Below are positions 33,671 through 43,166 of a stretch of 64,000 bases of DNA, piece after piece (positions within the stretch are counted from its first letter, which is position 1; every line of letters begins with the position of its first letter). A program made the translations under genes and the position numbers. The stretch covers positions 107,623-171,622 of the forward strand of contig NZ_JAQIFT010000062.1 of the NCBI RefSeq assembly GCF_027857615.1, given 5' to 3'. The stretch is from Holtiella tumoricola. GTDB taxonomy: Bacteria > Bacillota > Clostridia > Lachnospirales > Cellulosilyticaceae. The notes beneath the pieces were generated by a model that searched no databases, was not told the DNA's origin, and saw only the letters and a program-made list of their open reading frames with translations.

Positions 33671-35359
33671 TTAAATATTTTGTATGCTTTCTCTTAGATC
33701 TAGCTTTCCATATCCCTCTATAGGATTTGGATAAGTTACATTAGCATCCCTTTTTGCTCCTCTAATGAGAATTGTCCGAGCTATATTTGTATTAATAATA
33801 GGAAACCTACCTTCTATGATTGCCCACTGTAATAAAAGGGCACAAGCTGAAACAGTTATCGCCGTAGATGCTCCTGTTCCTGTCATAGGTATATATCCCC
33901 CATCCAGATTAGGTCCTAATATATTTACGCCAGGAGCTATAATATCTGGTTTGATTATTGCATTAGTCGTCGGTCCTCTCCCTGATGACGGATAGATGCC
34001 ATTACTTAATACATCATAATTCCCCACAACTATTAACTTTTCTGCAGTTGACGGAATACTTACTGTTGTAAGAGGATCTGGTCTTAGAAACCTTGTCCCT
34101 TGCTTAATAAATTCCTCTCTTGGAAGCCAAAGATCATATTCTTCAAACAGTATCTTGCTTCCGTAGATATATAACTTCCATATTCCAGCTATAGGATTTA
34201 TAAATTTGAGTTCAGCACTTTGACTTCCTGTAATTAAATTAGGAAATTCATAATCTAAAGTCACTCTACTCTTTTCTAGATTAAAGGAAAAGCTTTGTAC
34301 TTCAGTAAATATCGTAGGAACTTCTTGTATTGTATTGCCTAGCGGTGTTCTAAATCCTACAGAAATTTTATCTGAACCTGTAGCCCATAAATGAACTGTA
34401 AATCCTTTTTCTCCTTCTTCAACATTAATCTCTATTTCTTGCCTTTCCCCTTGTTTAATAGTACCAGCATAATGATGTGCCTTATTTCCTTCATTTCCTG
34501 ATGATGATACCAAGATAACATTATAGATATCTGCAAAGCTATTTAGAAAGCGCTCTATTATTGTTAAACCATTATGAGCACCTTGATTACTCCCTAAAGC
34601 TAGGCAAATGACAATTGGCTTATTTAGATTAATGGCCACACTTACTAAATAGTTAATCCCCTCCATGATGTCATTTGCTTGATAGGCCGCTACTTCATCT
34701 GGTAATAAATTTTCTTCTCTCAGATATGTTTTTGCCTCCCTTAGCTTGACTACAACAATATCTGCATCTGGTGCACCTCCCGTATATCTTGTATCTCCTA
34801 TTCTATCTTTACCTGCCGCAACACCTGCAAGATATGTTCCATGCCCATCGGTATCTTGTGACGGAACGACCTCATAAGGGTTCTCAGCTAATAAGGCTTT
34901 ATTAATATCCTCTTCTGTATATACAGAACCAAAATCATAGTTCTCCATTCCATAATTAATTGGTGGATTACCCTCTATGGTCTGATCCCATATGGATTTA
35001 ATTCTTGTTGTACGATCTTCGTATTGAAAAATAGGATTGGTATATTGAATTCCAGTGTCCACAAAACCTATTAATGTACCTTTTCCTGTTAATTCTCCTA
35101 GAGGTGATTCATGAAAAGATGATATATTTACCTCTTCTAGCGCCTCTTCTATATCAAGACCAAATAATATAGGTGTAAATATACCTATACCAGCCTTTCT
35201 TAATTCATCTAATTCCTTATTTGCATATTCCGGTACTACGATATGAGAGATTCTTGGTGTTAAAGTATAAAATTGAATATTAGGGTATAGACCACTTAAG
35301 ATTTCTCGTGATAACAGATGTTCAATAATATAATCCTTACTCCCTTCTACTCTATTCAT
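33671..35359 (-). CDS. Csp/subtilisin-like protein without catalytic Ser (copy 1 of 3)
   Basis: A 562-aa copy, first of the tandem. Asp101 sits in FVDTGIQYTN and His173 in DGHGTYLAG; position 496 is again Gly in GTGASTAIT (codon 33872-33874). The oxyanion Asn is in SSSGNEGN. It is somewhat more diverged than the other two, for instance IIEGRFPIINTN where the others have VVEQNFNIINT. The following gene starts 61 bp after its stop. Such an ordered triple of equal length points to old tandem duplications with retention of all copies. Confidence 0.82.
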   Translation of the reverse strand: MNRVEGSKDYIIEHLLSREILSGLYPNIQFYTLTPRISHIVVPEYANKELDELRKAGIGIFTPILFGLDIEEALEEVNISSFHESPLGELTGKGTLIGFVDTGIQYTNPIFQYEDRTTRIKSIWDQTIEGNPPINYGMENYDFGSVYTEEDINKALLAENPYEVVPSQDTDGHGTYLAGVAAGKDRIGDTRYTGGAPDADIVVVKLREAKTYLREENLLPDEVAAYQANDIMEGINYLVSVAINLNKPIVICLALGSNQGAHNGLTIIERFLNSFADIYNVILVSSSGNEGNKAHHYAGTIKQGERQEIEINVEEGEKGFTVHLWATGSDKISVGFRTPLGNTIQEVPTIFTEVQSFSFNLEKSRVTLDYEFPNLITGSQSAELKFINPIAGIWKLYIYGSKILFEEYDLWLPREEFIKQGTRFLRPDPLTTVSIPSTAEKLIVVGNYDVLSNGIYPSSGRGPTTNAIIKPDIIAPGVNILGPNLDGGYIPMTGTGASTAITVSACALLLQWAIIEGRFPIINTNIARTILIRGAKRDANVTYPNPIEGYGKLDLRESIQNI

Positions 35360-35467
35360 CAGTTTTCAACTCCTTTATTTTCCTTATACTTAAATATATG
35401 TTTCTTTAAATAACTATACTTATTTAAACCGTTTTATATTTTAAAATAAAAAACTCTATACAAAAAA

Positions 35468-35500
35468 AGTGTTAGAGAATTTAATCTCTAACACTTTTTT
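35468..35500 (-). terminator. Terminator of ogt gene
   Basis: AGTGTTAGAGA / TCTCTAACACT stem; the loop holds the stop codon of ogt. T runs flank both sides. Confidence 0.85.
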
Positions 35501-35954
35501 GTTCTAATTCTATTAAATATTCTTTGATTTCAAGTCCTCCGCCATAGCCAACTAGCTTTCCATTTGCTCCAACAACTCTATGGCATGGAATGATAATAGG
35601 AATAGGGTTACGATTATTAGCAAGGCCTACTGCACGGTATGCTTTGTCTCTTCCTACTGCCTCGGCAATATCTTTATAAGATCTAAGTTCTCCATAAGGA
35701 ATGTCTAAAAGGGCTTTCCATACCTCTTGCATAAAAGGTGTACCTACTGGTCTTAAAGGCAAATCAAATTGTTGAAGCTGGTTTGCAAAATACGCTTTCA
35801 TTTGTTTCTTGGCTTCTTTTAGCAAGCTTGTTTCTTCTTCCTTCAACACTTCTTCTAGTATTTCACCTGGATAAAGAATACGCGCAATCGCTTGCTCTTC
35901 TTCAATAATGCCTATTAGTCCAATAGGGGAATGATAGTATTGTATTGCCTTCAT
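35481..35954 (-). CDS. ogt: Methylated-DNA-protein-cysteine methyltransferase
   Basis: A 157-aa suicide repair enzyme that takes methyl groups from O6-methylguanine. The active IPCHRVVG motif has Cys124, and the preceding FMQEVWKALLDIPYGELRSYKDIA is the DNA-binding helix-turn-helix region (in parts). The N-terminal domain is short, as in Ogt. Start ATG 35954. It starts 24 bp after the stop of the small membrane protein gene, so the two may be cotranscribed. Confidence 0.93.
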   Translation of the reverse strand: MKAIQYYHSPIGLIGIIEEEQAIARILYPGEILEEVLKEEETSLLKEAKKQMKAYFANQLQQFDLPLRPVGTPFMQEVWKALLDIPYGELRSYKDIAEAVGRDKAYRAVGLANNRNPIPIIIPCHRVVGANGKLVGYGGGLEIKEYLIELEQKSVRD

Positions 35955-35977
35955 CTTTTGTACACCACCTTCTATGC

Positions 35978-36370
35978 TTATTTGAATGCATCATCCTTCA
36001 TTTGACGTCTTAGTTTTTCTTCTATTGTTTCAGCCTTTTTGACACGGTATTTCTTCTCGATACTTACATAGGTTCCCATCAGTACAAACATCCCAGGCAT
36101 GGCACTTACCCCCAGTATGACACCACCATAGGCCATTTTATAAAAGGCTACTATTCCTGCTAAAATATAGCATGCACCATAGATTACCCACATCCATCCG
36201 TTAGCTCTATTATAGGCTTTAATATCTGTTATCTCTTCACTTTTTATAACTGTTCCCGACCAAAAGTGAATGGGATGATCTAGCTTAAATGCTGTCACTC
36301 CTATTGCTTCAAAAATGCCACCACATATACATGCAATAATAGAAAAAACTAGGGCGTCTCCCATATGCAT
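35978..36370 (-). CDS. Small membrane protein of unknown function
   Basis: A 130-aa protein with three or four membrane segments (about 7-26, 62-80 and 82-104) and a charged C-terminus. AYNRANGWMWVIYG between segments is reminiscent of the DUF3784 group of clostridial membrane proteins, but I am not sure of the family. It precedes ogt in the same orientation with a 24-bp gap. Confidence 0.55.
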   Translation of the reverse strand: MHMGDALVFSIIACICGGIFEAIGVTAFKLDHPIHFWSGTVIKSEEITDIKAYNRANGWMWVIYGACYILAGIVAFYKMAYGGVILGVSAMPGMFVLMGTYVSIEKKYRVKKAETIEEKLRRQMKDDAFK

Positions 36371-36444
36371 CTCTCCTTATATGATTTTATACTCTATCAT
36401 ATTCAACGACTCATCCATCAATGCTACTTCCATAGCCCCAAATC

Positions 36445-36954
36445 TTACTCTACATCAAAATTTAATTCGATACTCTCAGTAGCTGTTTCTAACCTTGTTA
36501 GTTTCACACCTGCTGCTTCAAACATTTTCTTAGATGCTCTTACTGCATCCGTTTGTGCATACTTGTCTGAAAGATAAATGACTTCTCTAATGCCAGATTG
36601 AATAATGGCTTTACAACATTCATTACAAGGAAAGAGTGCTACATATAATTTAGATCCTACTAATGATTTCCCTTGTGCATTCAAAATAGCATTAAGCTCT
36701 GCATGTACTACAAATGGATACTTTGTATCTAAGAAATCACCCTCTCTTCCCCATGGAAACTGGTCATCTTCACATCCAATTGGAAGCCCATTATATCCTA
36801 CACTTAAAATCGTATTTGGTCGTGTATGGTCTGAGTTATCACCACTTACAATACACGCCCCCACTTGAGTACTTGGGTCCTTACTACGTCTAGCAGCAAG
36901 AAGGGCAATACCCATAAAATAGTCATCCCATGAAATGTAATCTTGTCTTTTCAT
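36445..36954 (-). CDS. Deoxycytidylate (dCMP) deaminase family protein
   Basis: A 169-aa zinc deaminase that would convert dCMP to dUMP for dTTP synthesis. I choose ATG 36954 (MKRQDYISWDD) because GGAGG lies 6-7 bases upstream; an upstream ATG at 37035 has no ribosome site. Zinc ligands are in HAELNAI (His, catalytic Glu) and PCNEC (two Cys). RRSKDPSTQVGACIV is typical of the ComEB/dCMP group. Length fits. Single gene. Confidence 0.9.
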   Translation of the reverse strand: MKRQDYISWDDYFMGIALLAARRSKDPSTQVGACIVSGDNSDHTRPNTILSVGYNGLPIGCEDDQFPWGREGDFLDTKYPFVVHAELNAILNAQGKSLVGSKLYVALFPCNECCKAIIQSGIREVIYLSDKYAQTDAVRASKKMFEAAGVKLTRLETATESIELNFDVE

Positions 36955-37045
36955 CTTTTTTCCTCCGTATCTGTTATAAGTTGCCTTTATTCTACCACGT
37001 TCATGTTCTATTTCCAATGGATTCTGGACTATCAAAAATACAAAA

Positions 37046-37067
37046 AGAGGTCATTTCGGCGACCTCT
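37046..37067 (-). terminator. Terminator of M3 peptidase gene
   Basis: AGAGGTC / GACCTCT stem with an 8-base loop, 43 bp past the stop; T run follows on the minus strand. Confidence 0.75.
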
Positions 37068-37109
37068 CCTCTATTCTTAGCCTTTCATCTTTTTCCTTCA
37101 TATCAATTT

Positions 37110-38735
37110 CTAGCTAATCATCTCAAGCTCATCGAGACAAGCTTCAAACTGAGCTGCTACATTTTCATAGTACTGTGGCTTTTTCAGGTCAATGCCTAGT
37201 ACTTCCTTAGTGAGCTCATAGCCTGCTTTTTCTCCTCCACTTTGTAAGAACTTGATCCACTTCTTCTGCATTTCTTCATTTCCATTCATAAGTTCTGATA
37301 CTACAGCTTCTGCTGCTACAAAGTCCGTTGCATATTGGAATGTATAAAAGTTCTCAAAGATGTGTGAAATGCCTGCCCAATCCCCATCTTGTGAATAATT
37401 AACTTCATAGTATTCCTTATTTGCTTCTTCCCATATTCTATTAAGTGTCTCAGCAGTAAGTGTTTCTCCACTTTCTACAAGTTTATAAGCCTTCTCCTCA
37501 AACTCTGCAATAGTCATCTGATAAAAAAGTGTATTAAACAAACTCTCAGCCTTTAAGACTAAAGCTGTTTGCTTTTCTTCATTAGTCTTTGCATTCTGAT
37601 AAATAGTTTCATACACACTTTGTTCTGCTGCTATAGATGCAATCTCTGCAGCCAAGATATCTGCTTCCCAAGTTTCATAAGGTTGATTGTTCCTTGATAG
37701 CTCATAATGTATACCATGACCTAGCTCATGAGCTACTGTAGCTAGTCCATCTGGAGTTTCTTCATAGTTTAAGACAATATAAGGATGGGTTGTATAAGTC
37801 CCTATTGCAAAAGCGCCCTCACTTTTATGAGGTGCTCTAAAGGGATCAATCCAATTCTCTTCAAAAGCTCGCTTTGCAATATCTGTATACGTCGGACCAA
37901 ATATTTGATAGGCTTCTTGGACTAACTGTGGTACATGAGCATAAGTATACTCTTCTGGTGAAATATGTATATTCATATTACTACTTAGCTCTATATAACG
38001 TTCTAGTAAAGGTTTCATTTTCTTTACTTCTTTTTTGGCTACTTCATAAACCTCTTCATCAACCCCTTGCTTATCTGTAAGATATGCAATGATATTGTCA
38101 TAGCCTAGAGTCTGGCCAAATATTACTTCTTTAGAAACTTCCATATTATAAAGAGCAGCTAAACTATATTGTCTATTTTGAAGTTTTTGGCTATAGTCTT
38201 CTTCATTCATGCCATCATTATCAGCATATAAGATTTGCTCATAGACCGTATCTATTTGGTCGAGCATAGCTGCTATCCTCATATAAAAGCTATCCCCTTC
38301 ACCCTCCATCTCTTCATCTTCAAGTCCTTGCATAAGGAGTTCTTCCTTTTGAAGATAATCCGTTTGCAATTGCTGTATCTTTCCCTTTTGTGCTATGGAT
38401 TCTTGATTAGATTGATCTATGCTAGTTGTTAATATAGTATAGACATGTAATTTTTCAATTTCCTTATTAATTTCCTCATTCAGTTTAAGATATTCTGATA
38501 ATTTATTTTCATCACCAAGCTGACCTTCATATTCTGTTAATGCATTAATCTGCTTAGTTACTTCTTTATAGCTTTGTTCCCATGCCTCATTAGATGAATA
38601 GAGTCCTGTTAAATCAATTACTGGTTTAGTTTCCTCAACTACTTGCGGTAGACGCTGCCCCAAAGGAAATATTAACGGAAAAATGATTGTACTACATATA
38701 ATCCCAACAGCAGTTTTATTTATTATCTTATTCAT
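37110..38735 (-). CDS. Secreted or membrane-anchored M3 oligoendopeptidase
   Basis: A 541-aa zinc peptidase of the PepF/M3B type. The HELGH zinc motif is in VAHELGHGIHYELS, with the third ligand Glu in AAEIASIAAEQ, as in the family. Unusually for PepF, the protein starts with a basic-hydrophobic segment (INKTAVGIICSTIIFPLIFP) that looks like a signal peptide or anchor, so it probably works outside the membrane or attached to it, where it would trim peptides. Start ATG 38735 behind GGAGGAG. Single gene between two terminators. Confidence 0.88.
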   Translation of the reverse strand: MNKIINKTAVGIICSTIIFPLIFPLGQRLPQVVEETKPVIDLTGLYSSNEAWEQSYKEVTKQINALTEYEGQLGDENKLSEYLKLNEEINKEIEKLHVYTILTTSIDQSNQESIAQKGKIQQLQTDYLQKEELLMQGLEDEEMEGEGDSFYMRIAAMLDQIDTVYEQILYADNDGMNEEDYSQKLQNRQYSLAALYNMEVSKEVIFGQTLGYDNIIAYLTDKQGVDEEVYEVAKKEVKKMKPLLERYIELSSNMNIHISPEEYTYAHVPQLVQEAYQIFGPTYTDIAKRAFEENWIDPFRAPHKSEGAFAIGTYTTHPYIVLNYEETPDGLATVAHELGHGIHYELSRNNQPYETWEADILAAEIASIAAEQSVYETIYQNAKTNEEKQTALVLKAESLFNTLFYQMTIAEFEEKAYKLVESGETLTAETLNRIWEEANKEYYEVNYSQDGDWAGISHIFENFYTFQYATDFVAAEAVVSELMNGNEEMQKKWIKFLQSGGEKAGYELTKEVLGIDLKKPQYYENVAAQFEACLDELEMIS

Positions 38736-38830
38736 TATTACTCCTCCTTCTATTTTCGCACTTAATTATAACATTTTATTTTTTCAATTTTTACTTACGA
38801 TTTCTTAAGGTTCGGTCATAATGAAATAAT

Positions 38831-38877
38831 AAAAGGGGTATAAAACTAGCTGTAGCCTCTAGTCTTATACCCCTTTT
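38831..38877 (-). terminator. Terminator of the second ECF unit
   Basis: AAAAGGGGTATAA(A/G)ACTAG with its complement, long stem and T-rich tail. Confidence 0.85.
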
Positions 38878-38924
38878 ATTTATGGATATTTATAAATATT
38901 ACTTATGTGACTCTCCTATATCTA

Positions 38925-39716
38925 TTAATTTGCATCAATAACAACCTGAGCCATCTCTACCATTTCATCTGCTGTAAAGCCAAAGTCACTACCCATAATA
39001 TAGTAACGAATATCTCCGTCGTTCCACCAGATACTTTGAATTTGTTCTATTGTTACTTCATCAGAACCATAGCTAATTTCTAATGTACCAGCTGCTTGTG
39101 CATCTTTATCTTCTTCTGTTAATACATAATCTACTGGAACAAATTTGTACATTTGCTCATCAAAGTAGAAAGTATAACCTTTATAAGTATCCTCTAATAC
39201 TTGCATATGATCATATGTCATATATTGTTGTGGTATTTGCTCTGCACCTAATGTGAGCATATCTTTGCTACCTGGTTGTGCATAGGATAAGCTCATTCCT
39301 TTAGTATCTACAATAGACTTGCCTTGTTCATCTACTAGAGAGGATTCATCTTTCCCACCGAATACAAACTCAAAGCCACCTGGTAAGCTTTCTACATAGT
39401 TAGGTAGAAAACCTAAATCCTTCTGAACCTTTTGTGCTGTTGGGAATGTTTGATACCTATGGTCTCCATGACCTATCCAGCTTTTAGCAATAGTTCCTGC
39501 AATTAAACTTCCTGAAAGTAATGCTATACAGCAAAAACTTGCTATCATTGCTTTTTTCTTATTTTTAAAAGAGAACTTTCCTTGTTTCATCTCATTTTGC
39601 TCCTTTTCATATATAGCTGCTTGTATCTTTCTAAAAGACACTCCATTTTCATTTATTCCATTTGCTTTATCCGTAAGCACTTGCTTAATTCTTGAGTCTT
39701 GCTCTTGTTTATTCAT
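38925..39716 (-). CDS. Probable transmembrane anti-sigma factor
   Basis: A 263-aa protein: cytoplasmic N-terminus about 1-52, one membrane segment at about 53-73 (AMIASFCCIALLSGSLIAG) and an extracytoplasmic domain of about 190 residues with SLPGGFEFVFGG, which resembles DUF4367-type sensor parts. The start overlaps the sigma gene by 4 bp. This and the N-terminal helix (QDSRIKQVLTDKANG) fit an anti-sigma factor. The domain is unlike that of the anti-sigma factor at 25.7 kb. Confidence 0.75.
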   Translation of the reverse strand: MNKQEQDSRIKQVLTDKANGINENGVSFRKIQAAIYEKEQNEMKQGKFSFKNKKKAMIASFCCIALLSGSLIAGTIAKSWIGHGDHRYQTFPTAQKVQKDLGFLPNYVESLPGGFEFVFGGKDESSLVDEQGKSIVDTKGMSLSYAQPGSKDMLTLGAEQIPQQYMTYDHMQVLEDTYKGYTFYFDEQMYKFVPVDYVLTEEDKDAQAAGTLEISYGSDEVTIEQIQSIWWNDGDIRYYIMGSDFGFTADEMVEMAQVVIDAN

Positions 39717-40282
39717 ATCCCATACGCCTCCTTTGATTTATGTTGTTTGCCTTCTTCTATCAAATGAAGCTTAAGTTGCTTTCTTGCTGTATAAAGTCTA
39801 GATTTAACTGTTCCTTCTAAACATCCCATCACCTTTGCTATTTCTTTGACAGTGAGTTCATTATAGTAATACAAAATAATTGTTGTTTGTAATTTGTAAT
39901 CTAACTTAAGGATTTGGCTATAGATCATGTTTCTATCTTGTACCTCCTCCATAGTATCTACTTTGGCTTTGGCATCTGCCAGCTCCATAATCTCATTGAT
40001 TGTATCAGTAGGTACAAGTCCTTTTTCCTTTTTCATTGTTCTCCATGTAAGGCGTGTTAGAAGTTTAAAAAACCAAGTCTTAAAATACTCTGGCTGCTTC
40101 AAGGTATGAAGAGACAAATAGCACGTTGTAAAGGCTTCTTGGACAATATCTTCTGTTGTATGTGGGTTACCCGTCATCAAATATACGGTTCGCATAGCCT
40201 TTGCCTTATATCCTTCAAAAAGCAATTCAAAGGCATGCATATCGCCTTGCTTTGCCTTTTGTACAATTTCTATTTCATCCAC
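39713..40282 (-). CDS. ECF RNA polymerase sigma factor
   Basis: A 189-aa ECF sigma factor. Region 2 about 10-75 (GNPHTTEDIVQEAFTTCYLSL) and region 4 about 125-180 (YNELTVKEIAKVMGCLEGTVKSRLYTARKQL, in parts). A canonical ECF promoter lies upstream at 40331-40356 and suggests autoregulation. The following anti-sigma gene overlaps by ATGA-type coupling. Confidence 0.92.
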   Translation of the reverse strand: MDEIEIVQKAKQGDMHAFELLFEGYKAKAMRTVYLMTGNPHTTEDIVQEAFTTCYLSLHTLKQPEYFKTWFFKLLTRLTWRTMKKEKGLVPTDTINEIMELADAKAKVDTMEEVQDRNMIYSQILKLDYKLQTTIILYYYNELTVKEIAKVMGCLEGTVKSRLYTARKQLKLHLIEEGKQHKSKEAYGI

Positions 40283-40330
40283 TTCATTTCCTCCATCTTC
40301 TCACGCTTATTAGGTGCACCTATTACTATA

Positions 40331-40356
40331 GAGACAAGTATACGCCCTTTGGTTCA
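40331..40356 (-). promoter_or_regulatory. ECF-type promoter of the sigma operon
   Basis: On the minus strand TGAACC, 15 bases, GTCTC: the classic TGAAC...GTC ECF pattern, about 50 bp before the start of the sigma gene at 40282. It differs from the promoter of the 27.1-kb sigma factor. Confidence 0.6.
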
Positions 40357-40384
40357 TTTTTTCTTAAAGTTTTTATAAAAAAAA

Positions 40385-40424
40385 TAATTGCCCCATTATT
40401 GATACCTTCAATAATGGGGCAATT
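40385..40424 (-). terminator. Terminator of the TauE-like gene
   Basis: AATTGCCCCATTATTGA / TCAATAATGGGGCAATT, near-perfect 17-bp stem with T run, 5 bp past the stop. Confidence 0.85.
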
Positions 40425-40428
40425 ATTT

Positions 40429-41136
40429 TTAAATGAGTAAGCTTATACCTGAAATTAGAAGTAGGATATAAGAGAGCATAAGAAAGGCCTTTTGGCTCAT
40501 CTTATAGTAAAGTTTCTTACCTATAATAATAGCTACAATCAAAACTGGGAGAGCGAATAAAGATAACGTCATAATATTAGGCGTTATAAGTCCACCTATA
40601 AATTGTTTAATGAGTAGATAAGTGTTGAGCACAATCCATACCGGTGCTAATGTGGCTCTAAACTCTCCTTTATTAGGTAATTTCTTAACCGCATAAATGA
40701 TAAGAAGTGGCCCACCGGAAAGAAACATACCATGTACAATACCTGATAGTATAATAATACCTATTAGTATAGCATCACTTACTTCATATTCTTTCTTCAC
40801 AAAAATACCTTTTAAAGCAATAGCTATAATAAAGACTGCATAAATTGTAAGCAAAATATCTACCGGGAAAAGAGTGTAGATATACTCTCCTACAAAGACT
40901 CCAACTAGCATAATTAATGTCATCTTAAAAAATTCTTGCCATACAATATCCTTATAGGACTCAAAGACAATCAGTATACAAGCTACCAAAGTTACAATGT
41001 TTAAAAGTGGCTTTGCTACATCTATGCCCAATAACAAAATAGAAAATGGCATCGCTAGCACTGTACCTGCAAAACCTGTAATACCTTGAATTATGTTTGT
41101 TAATAGTACAATAACTAAAAAGATAAATGTCTTCAC
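40429..41136 (-). CDS. TauE/SafE family sulfite or organosulfur exporter
   Basis: A 235-aa membrane protein of eight predicted segments. NIIQGITGFAGTVLAMPFSIL and the later SGIVHGMFLSGGPLLIIYAV are the paired GxxGxGG-like motifs of TauE/SafE. Family members carry anions such as sulfite or sulfoacetate, but the substrate here cannot be told. Single gene with its own terminator. Confidence 0.85.
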   Translation of the reverse strand: MKTFIFLVIVLLTNIIQGITGFAGTVLAMPFSILLLGIDVAKPLLNIVTLVACILIVFESYKDIVWQEFFKMTLIMLVGVFVGEYIYTLFPVDILLTIYAVFIIAIALKGIFVKKEYEVSDAILIGIIILSGIVHGMFLSGGPLLIIYAVKKLPNKGEFRATLAPVWIVLNTYLLIKQFIGGLITPNIMTLSLFALPVLIVAIIIGKKLYYKMSQKAFLMLSYILLLISGISLLI

Positions 41137-41274
41137 AATCTATACTCCTTTATTCAATATCTAGAGTTAGATTGTGCTAATTCTTAAAAGATTACTCATT
41201 ATTTGAATACACATATGTACTTTTATATAAATAAAAGTACAGCTGATAATGCAGTTACATGTTTAGTTGTCTTA

Positions 41275-43086
41275 TCATATACCGAATTGTCCTACTTGAA
41301 AAGAAAAAAGAGGCCAACGCTCTTCTTTAATGCTGAGTGCATAATGAGCTAGGTCTGGATTATCTGTAATAATTCCATCTACTCCTAAACCAATCATATC
41401 TAACATTGCATTTTCTTTGTTAAGTGTCCACACAAATACCTCTTTACCTCTTGCCTTAAGTGTCCTTATTAAAAACTCAGTTGCAAAAGATGCTTCTATA
41501 CTATAGGCATCTACACCATCTAACTCTTCAAAATCCCCATATGCTACCGCTGTAATATAGCCTGTCTTAATTTTAGGGTTAATTGCTTTAACTTTAGTGA
41601 GTACATCATAGTTCATAGATACAATCATACATTGGTCTGTTAACTCGTACTTTTCTATAAGCTCTACAACTTTCTCTTCAAGTCCCTTTTCATATCCTGT
41701 AAGCTTTAGTTCTATCATCAACTCAATCTTATCTTTTGCATAAACAATAGCTTGTTCTAATGTTGGGATTTGCTCCCCAACATAATATTCATCAAAAAGG
41801 CTCCCTGCATCATAAGTTTTGACCTCTTCATAAGTTGATTCCCAGACATTTTTGTCTTTACCTGTTGTACGCTTAAAGTTGGTATCATGCATCAAAATAA
41901 GTTCACCATCTTGAAGTTGCTGCACATCTATCTCTGCATAATTTGCTCCTAATCTTACTGCTTCTCCTAATGCTGATAGTGTATTTTCAGGTGCAAATGA
42001 AGATGCTCCTCTATGAGCAATAACCTTTGTATTGGCATGCATACTTCTTATTCCCATAAGCCAATCTCGATTTACATTATAATCAATATAAAATCCTAAT
42101 AAGATCAATAAACTCATCCCTTTAACCACACACTTGGCTATGGCTTTGATTCCTTTTGAACATTTGCTTCTTTGCTTTATCAATACATCCTCCTCATTTA
42201 AGCCATAATAAAGAGCTGATATAAAGCTAAATCCTAACACAAATTGAATAAGTGCATCAAAGAACAAGCGTCCTTGAATGAGCAACTTATAATTAAATAA
42301 AAGTTCATTTTCAATATGATTTCCACCATAGAACACTTTAACAGTGATTAACATCATTCCAACAATCATAAGGTAAAGTATCCATTTTAGAATAATCACA
42401 ACCACTGTCCATATAATAAAATAAACTGTTATTTTAATAATCTTCCCTTTTATCATCTCATTACTTATTTTTCGTGCTTCTTTAAAACTTTTATTATGAA
42501 GTGTTACTTCATAAATACTAAAAATCCATCTCATAACCAAGAACTCTAATAAAATCAGTATACTTATATAGGAAATCTTAAGTAGAGGAGTCTTGTGAAT
42601 AAAATCTAAAATGAACTCTGGAATTTGAAAACTACTTAAAAATTCTGTTGTCAAAAGGAAACCTGTTAAAGGAATAATGACAATAACAAATAAAATAAGT
42701 ACACCATTTTGAGGTTTTAAGATATAGCTTGCCTTCTTTATCGCTTGCACAAAAAGATTCATTACGCTAATCTTTTCACCCTTCATTCCTTGATTGCAAT
42801 ATATAATAATGGCCGTTATTTCAATATAAATATAAAACGCCAGTAACATCACCAATACTACTAAAATAATAATTGCCATTGGACTTTTTAAAATCAAGAA
42901 CACATTTTGATTACTTAAGTACTTTAATCCAGCTCTTTGCATCGCAAATTTAAAAAGTTCCTCAAGTAATGGAAAAGCTACAATCATCGCACCAAATTTA
43001 TAAATTAACTCAAATAAAATCAAGGTTGTCCAATCCCATATCATAAGTTTAATCGCACGTCTAAAGATCTGTATAATAATAATCAC
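41275..43086 (-). CDS. Membrane glycerophosphodiester phosphodiesterase
   Basis: A 603-aa protein: residues 1-325 form a membrane domain of about seven segments (the glycerophosphoryl-diester phosphodiesterase membrane domain), and 350-590 form the GDPD catalytic barrel. Active residues are seen in VIAHRGASSFAPENT, EIDVQ and MHDTNFKRTTG. It is likely to act on glycerophosphodiesters or on polyglycerol-phosphate teichoic acid. A 41-bp element upstream (43167-43208) is almost identical to the one before the glycosyltransferase-kinase-regulator operon, so both may be controlled by that regulator. The start follows AAGGGGTG. Confidence 0.88.
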   Translation of the reverse strand: MIIIIQIFRRAIKLMIWDWTTLILFELIYKFGAMIVAFPLLEELFKFAMQRAGLKYLSNQNVFLILKSPMAIIILVVLVMLLAFYIYIEITAIIIYCNQGMKGEKISVMNLFVQAIKKASYILKPQNGVLILFVIVIIPLTGFLLTTEFLSSFQIPEFILDFIHKTPLLKISYISILILLEFLVMRWIFSIYEVTLHNKSFKEARKISNEMIKGKIIKITVYFIIWTVVVIILKWILYLMIVGMMLITVKVFYGGNHIENELLFNYKLLIQGRLFFDALIQFVLGFSFISALYYGLNEEDVLIKQRSKCSKGIKAIAKCVVKGMSLLILLGFYIDYNVNRDWLMGIRSMHANTKVIAHRGASSFAPENTLSALGEAVRLGANYAEIDVQQLQDGELILMHDTNFKRTTGKDKNVWESTYEEVKTYDAGSLFDEYYVGEQIPTLEQAIVYAKDKIELMIELKLTGYEKGLEEKVVELIEKYELTDQCMIVSMNYDVLTKVKAINPKIKTGYITAVAYGDFEELDGVDAYSIEASFATEFLIRTLKARGKEVFVWTLNKENAMLDMIGLGVDGIITDNPDLAHYALSIKEERWPLFSFQVGQFGI

Positions 43087-43166
43087 CCCTTATTCACCTT
43101 AAATCAGCATTATTTATTGTCTATAGTCTATTTTAAAGAAAAAACTTAAAAACTTTAGTGCGATAA

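Noticed and set aside
38796..38815. A further TCTTAAG-type operator upstream of the M3 peptidase gene
   Set aside because: Only about one and a half half-sites match (CTTAAGAAATCGTAAG on the minus strand); the four-part pattern is missing.
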